The notes under the pieces were generated by a model. The model was not told the origin of the DNA. It worked only from the letters and a program-made list of their open reading frames with translations, and ran no database searches. From Myxococcales bacterium (lineage in GTDB: Bacteria; Myxococcota_A; Polyangia; Polyangiales; GCA-016699535): a DNA stretch of 64,000 nucleotides. Position 1 is the first letter of the stretch. The number at the start of each line of letters is the position of its first letter. The stretch lies in NCBI GenBank assembly GCA_016699535.1, contig CP064980.1, positions 2,550,001-2,614,000 of the forward strand, given 5' to 3'. This document shows positions 63,412 to 64,000 of the stretch, one piece after another. The position numbers and the translations under genes are program-made.

Positions 63412-64000
63412 ATGGCAACACGAATTGGTATTAATGGTTTTGGACGAATCGGCCGCTGTGTCGTTCGCAGTCTTATTAGCTCTGGGAAAAAAGACATTGA
63501 AATCGCGGTCATCAACGACTTAGTCGATGCCCCTACTCTCGCCCATCTTTTGAAGTTTGATTCAGTACACCGTCAGTTTGAGCTGCCCGTGCGGGCTGAG
63601 GGCTCACAGCTTATCGTGGGTGATCACCGCATCGAAGTGGTTGCAGAGCGCGACCCTGCAAAACTGCCTTGGGCCAAGAACAAGGTCGACATCGTCATGG
63701 AGTGCACCGGTTTGTTCCGCAGCCAAGAAACAGCGGGCAAACATCTTAGCGCGGGTGCTAAGTACGTTATCGTCAGTGCGCCTGGCCAGGATTTGGCTGC
63801 TACCTTTTGCGTAGGCATTAACAGCGATTCCTTCGATGCGTCCAAACACAAGATTGTTTCCAACGCATCGTGCACCACCAACTGCTTGGCGCCGATTGCA
63901 AAGGTTTTGCAAGACAGTTTTGGCATCATTGCTGGCCATATGGTAACCGTGCATTCGTACACCAATGACCAACGCATTTTGGATTTGCCGCACAGTGATT
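63412..64000 (+). CDS. gap: Glyceraldehyde-3-phosphate dehydrogenase (partial, runs off window)
   Basis: It starts at ATG 63412 with GGAG at 63401 upstream and is open to the window's end (196 residues). NAD-binding GINGFGRIGRCVVR, ECTGLFRSQETAGKH, VIVSAPGQD and the active-site SNASCTTNCLAP (catalytic Cys) are present, as is HSYTNDQRILDLPH. It is the glycolytic enzyme that forms 1,3-bisphosphoglycerate. Confidence 0.95.
   Translation, partial: MATRIGINGFGRIGRCVVRSLISSGKKDIEIAVINDLVDAPTLAHLLKFDSVHRQFELPVRAEGSQLIVGDHRIEVVAERDPAKLPWAKNKVDIVMECTGLFRSQETAGKHLSAGAKYVIVSAPGQDLAATFCVGINSDSFDASKHKIVSNASCTTNCLAPIAKVLQDSFGIIAGHMVTVHSYTNDQRILDLPHSD

Overview
The window is a chromosomal segment, near 50% G+C by eye, of a Gram-negative bacterium that looks most like the Myxococcota / old 'Deltaproteobacteria'. 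The evidence is a high density of secreted lipoproteins (one with the lipobox-plus-CGRIGFD start common in myxobacterial proteins), a HARE-HTH/restriction-fold fusion, a stand-alone M17 N-domain protein, UbiB and MetH homologues of that style, and parAB. No rRNA, tRNA, CRISPR array, phage or intact transposase was seen.

Layout. 1-6.1 kb: a methyltransferase coupled to a haem-oxygenase-like diiron protein, a Gfo/Idh/MocA oxidoreductase interrupted by an in-frame TGA, a lipoprotein-type trehalose-phosphatase and the HARE-HTH protein. 6.3-12.6 kb: a PHA-granule-type small protein, ddl, metH, a UPF0262 protein and a YqaA-like membrane protein. 12.7-14.8 kb: divergent secreted mannanase and metalloprotease. 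14.8-20.2 kb: a sulfur-assimilation operon with an Rrf2 regulator, CysK, a CysO-like sulfur carrier, a CysM-like synthase, a JAMM (Mec-like) peptidase and an AprA/AprB-like pair. 20.3-28.5 kb: phosphatase, Rieske protein, a 953-residue lipoprotein of unknown function, map/MATE, and an ACT protein with an exported methyltransferase. 28.5-31.9 kb: small proteins, parAB and corA. 31.9-40.5 kb: mostly large surface lipoproteins, an APC permease and an M14 carboxypeptidase. 40.5-50.4 kb: a long minus-strand housekeeping run (cca, PHP phosphatase, ribB, ribH, nusB, M17-N, DUF2062, ileS, lspA, folD). 50.6-64 kb: S41 protease, CorC-like protein, DUF1338 protein, APC permease, GNAT, a Cys-repeat secreted protein, a MepA-like endopeptidase, a sigma factor coupled to a UbiB kinase, a sigma-54-driven small protein, and the start of gap.

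Three cross-cutting signals stand out. First, a palindrome TGCCA-N4-TGGCA occurs as a doublet with the same 32-bp phasing before the PHA-type gene and the Rrf2-cys operon, and again before folD, suggesting a shared regulon. Second, about eleven genes are broken by single-base indels, many at short homopolymers, or by single in-frame stops. The lost parts are still readable in the next frame, which points to sequence error or very recent mutation rather than old decay. Third, several small elements are not explained by ordinary genes: a ~128-bp inverted-repeat unit with near-duplicated flanks, a REP-like palindrome that lies in frame inside cca, a near-consensus sigma-54 promoter, and a ten-fold CxPxx pentapeptide repeat protein.
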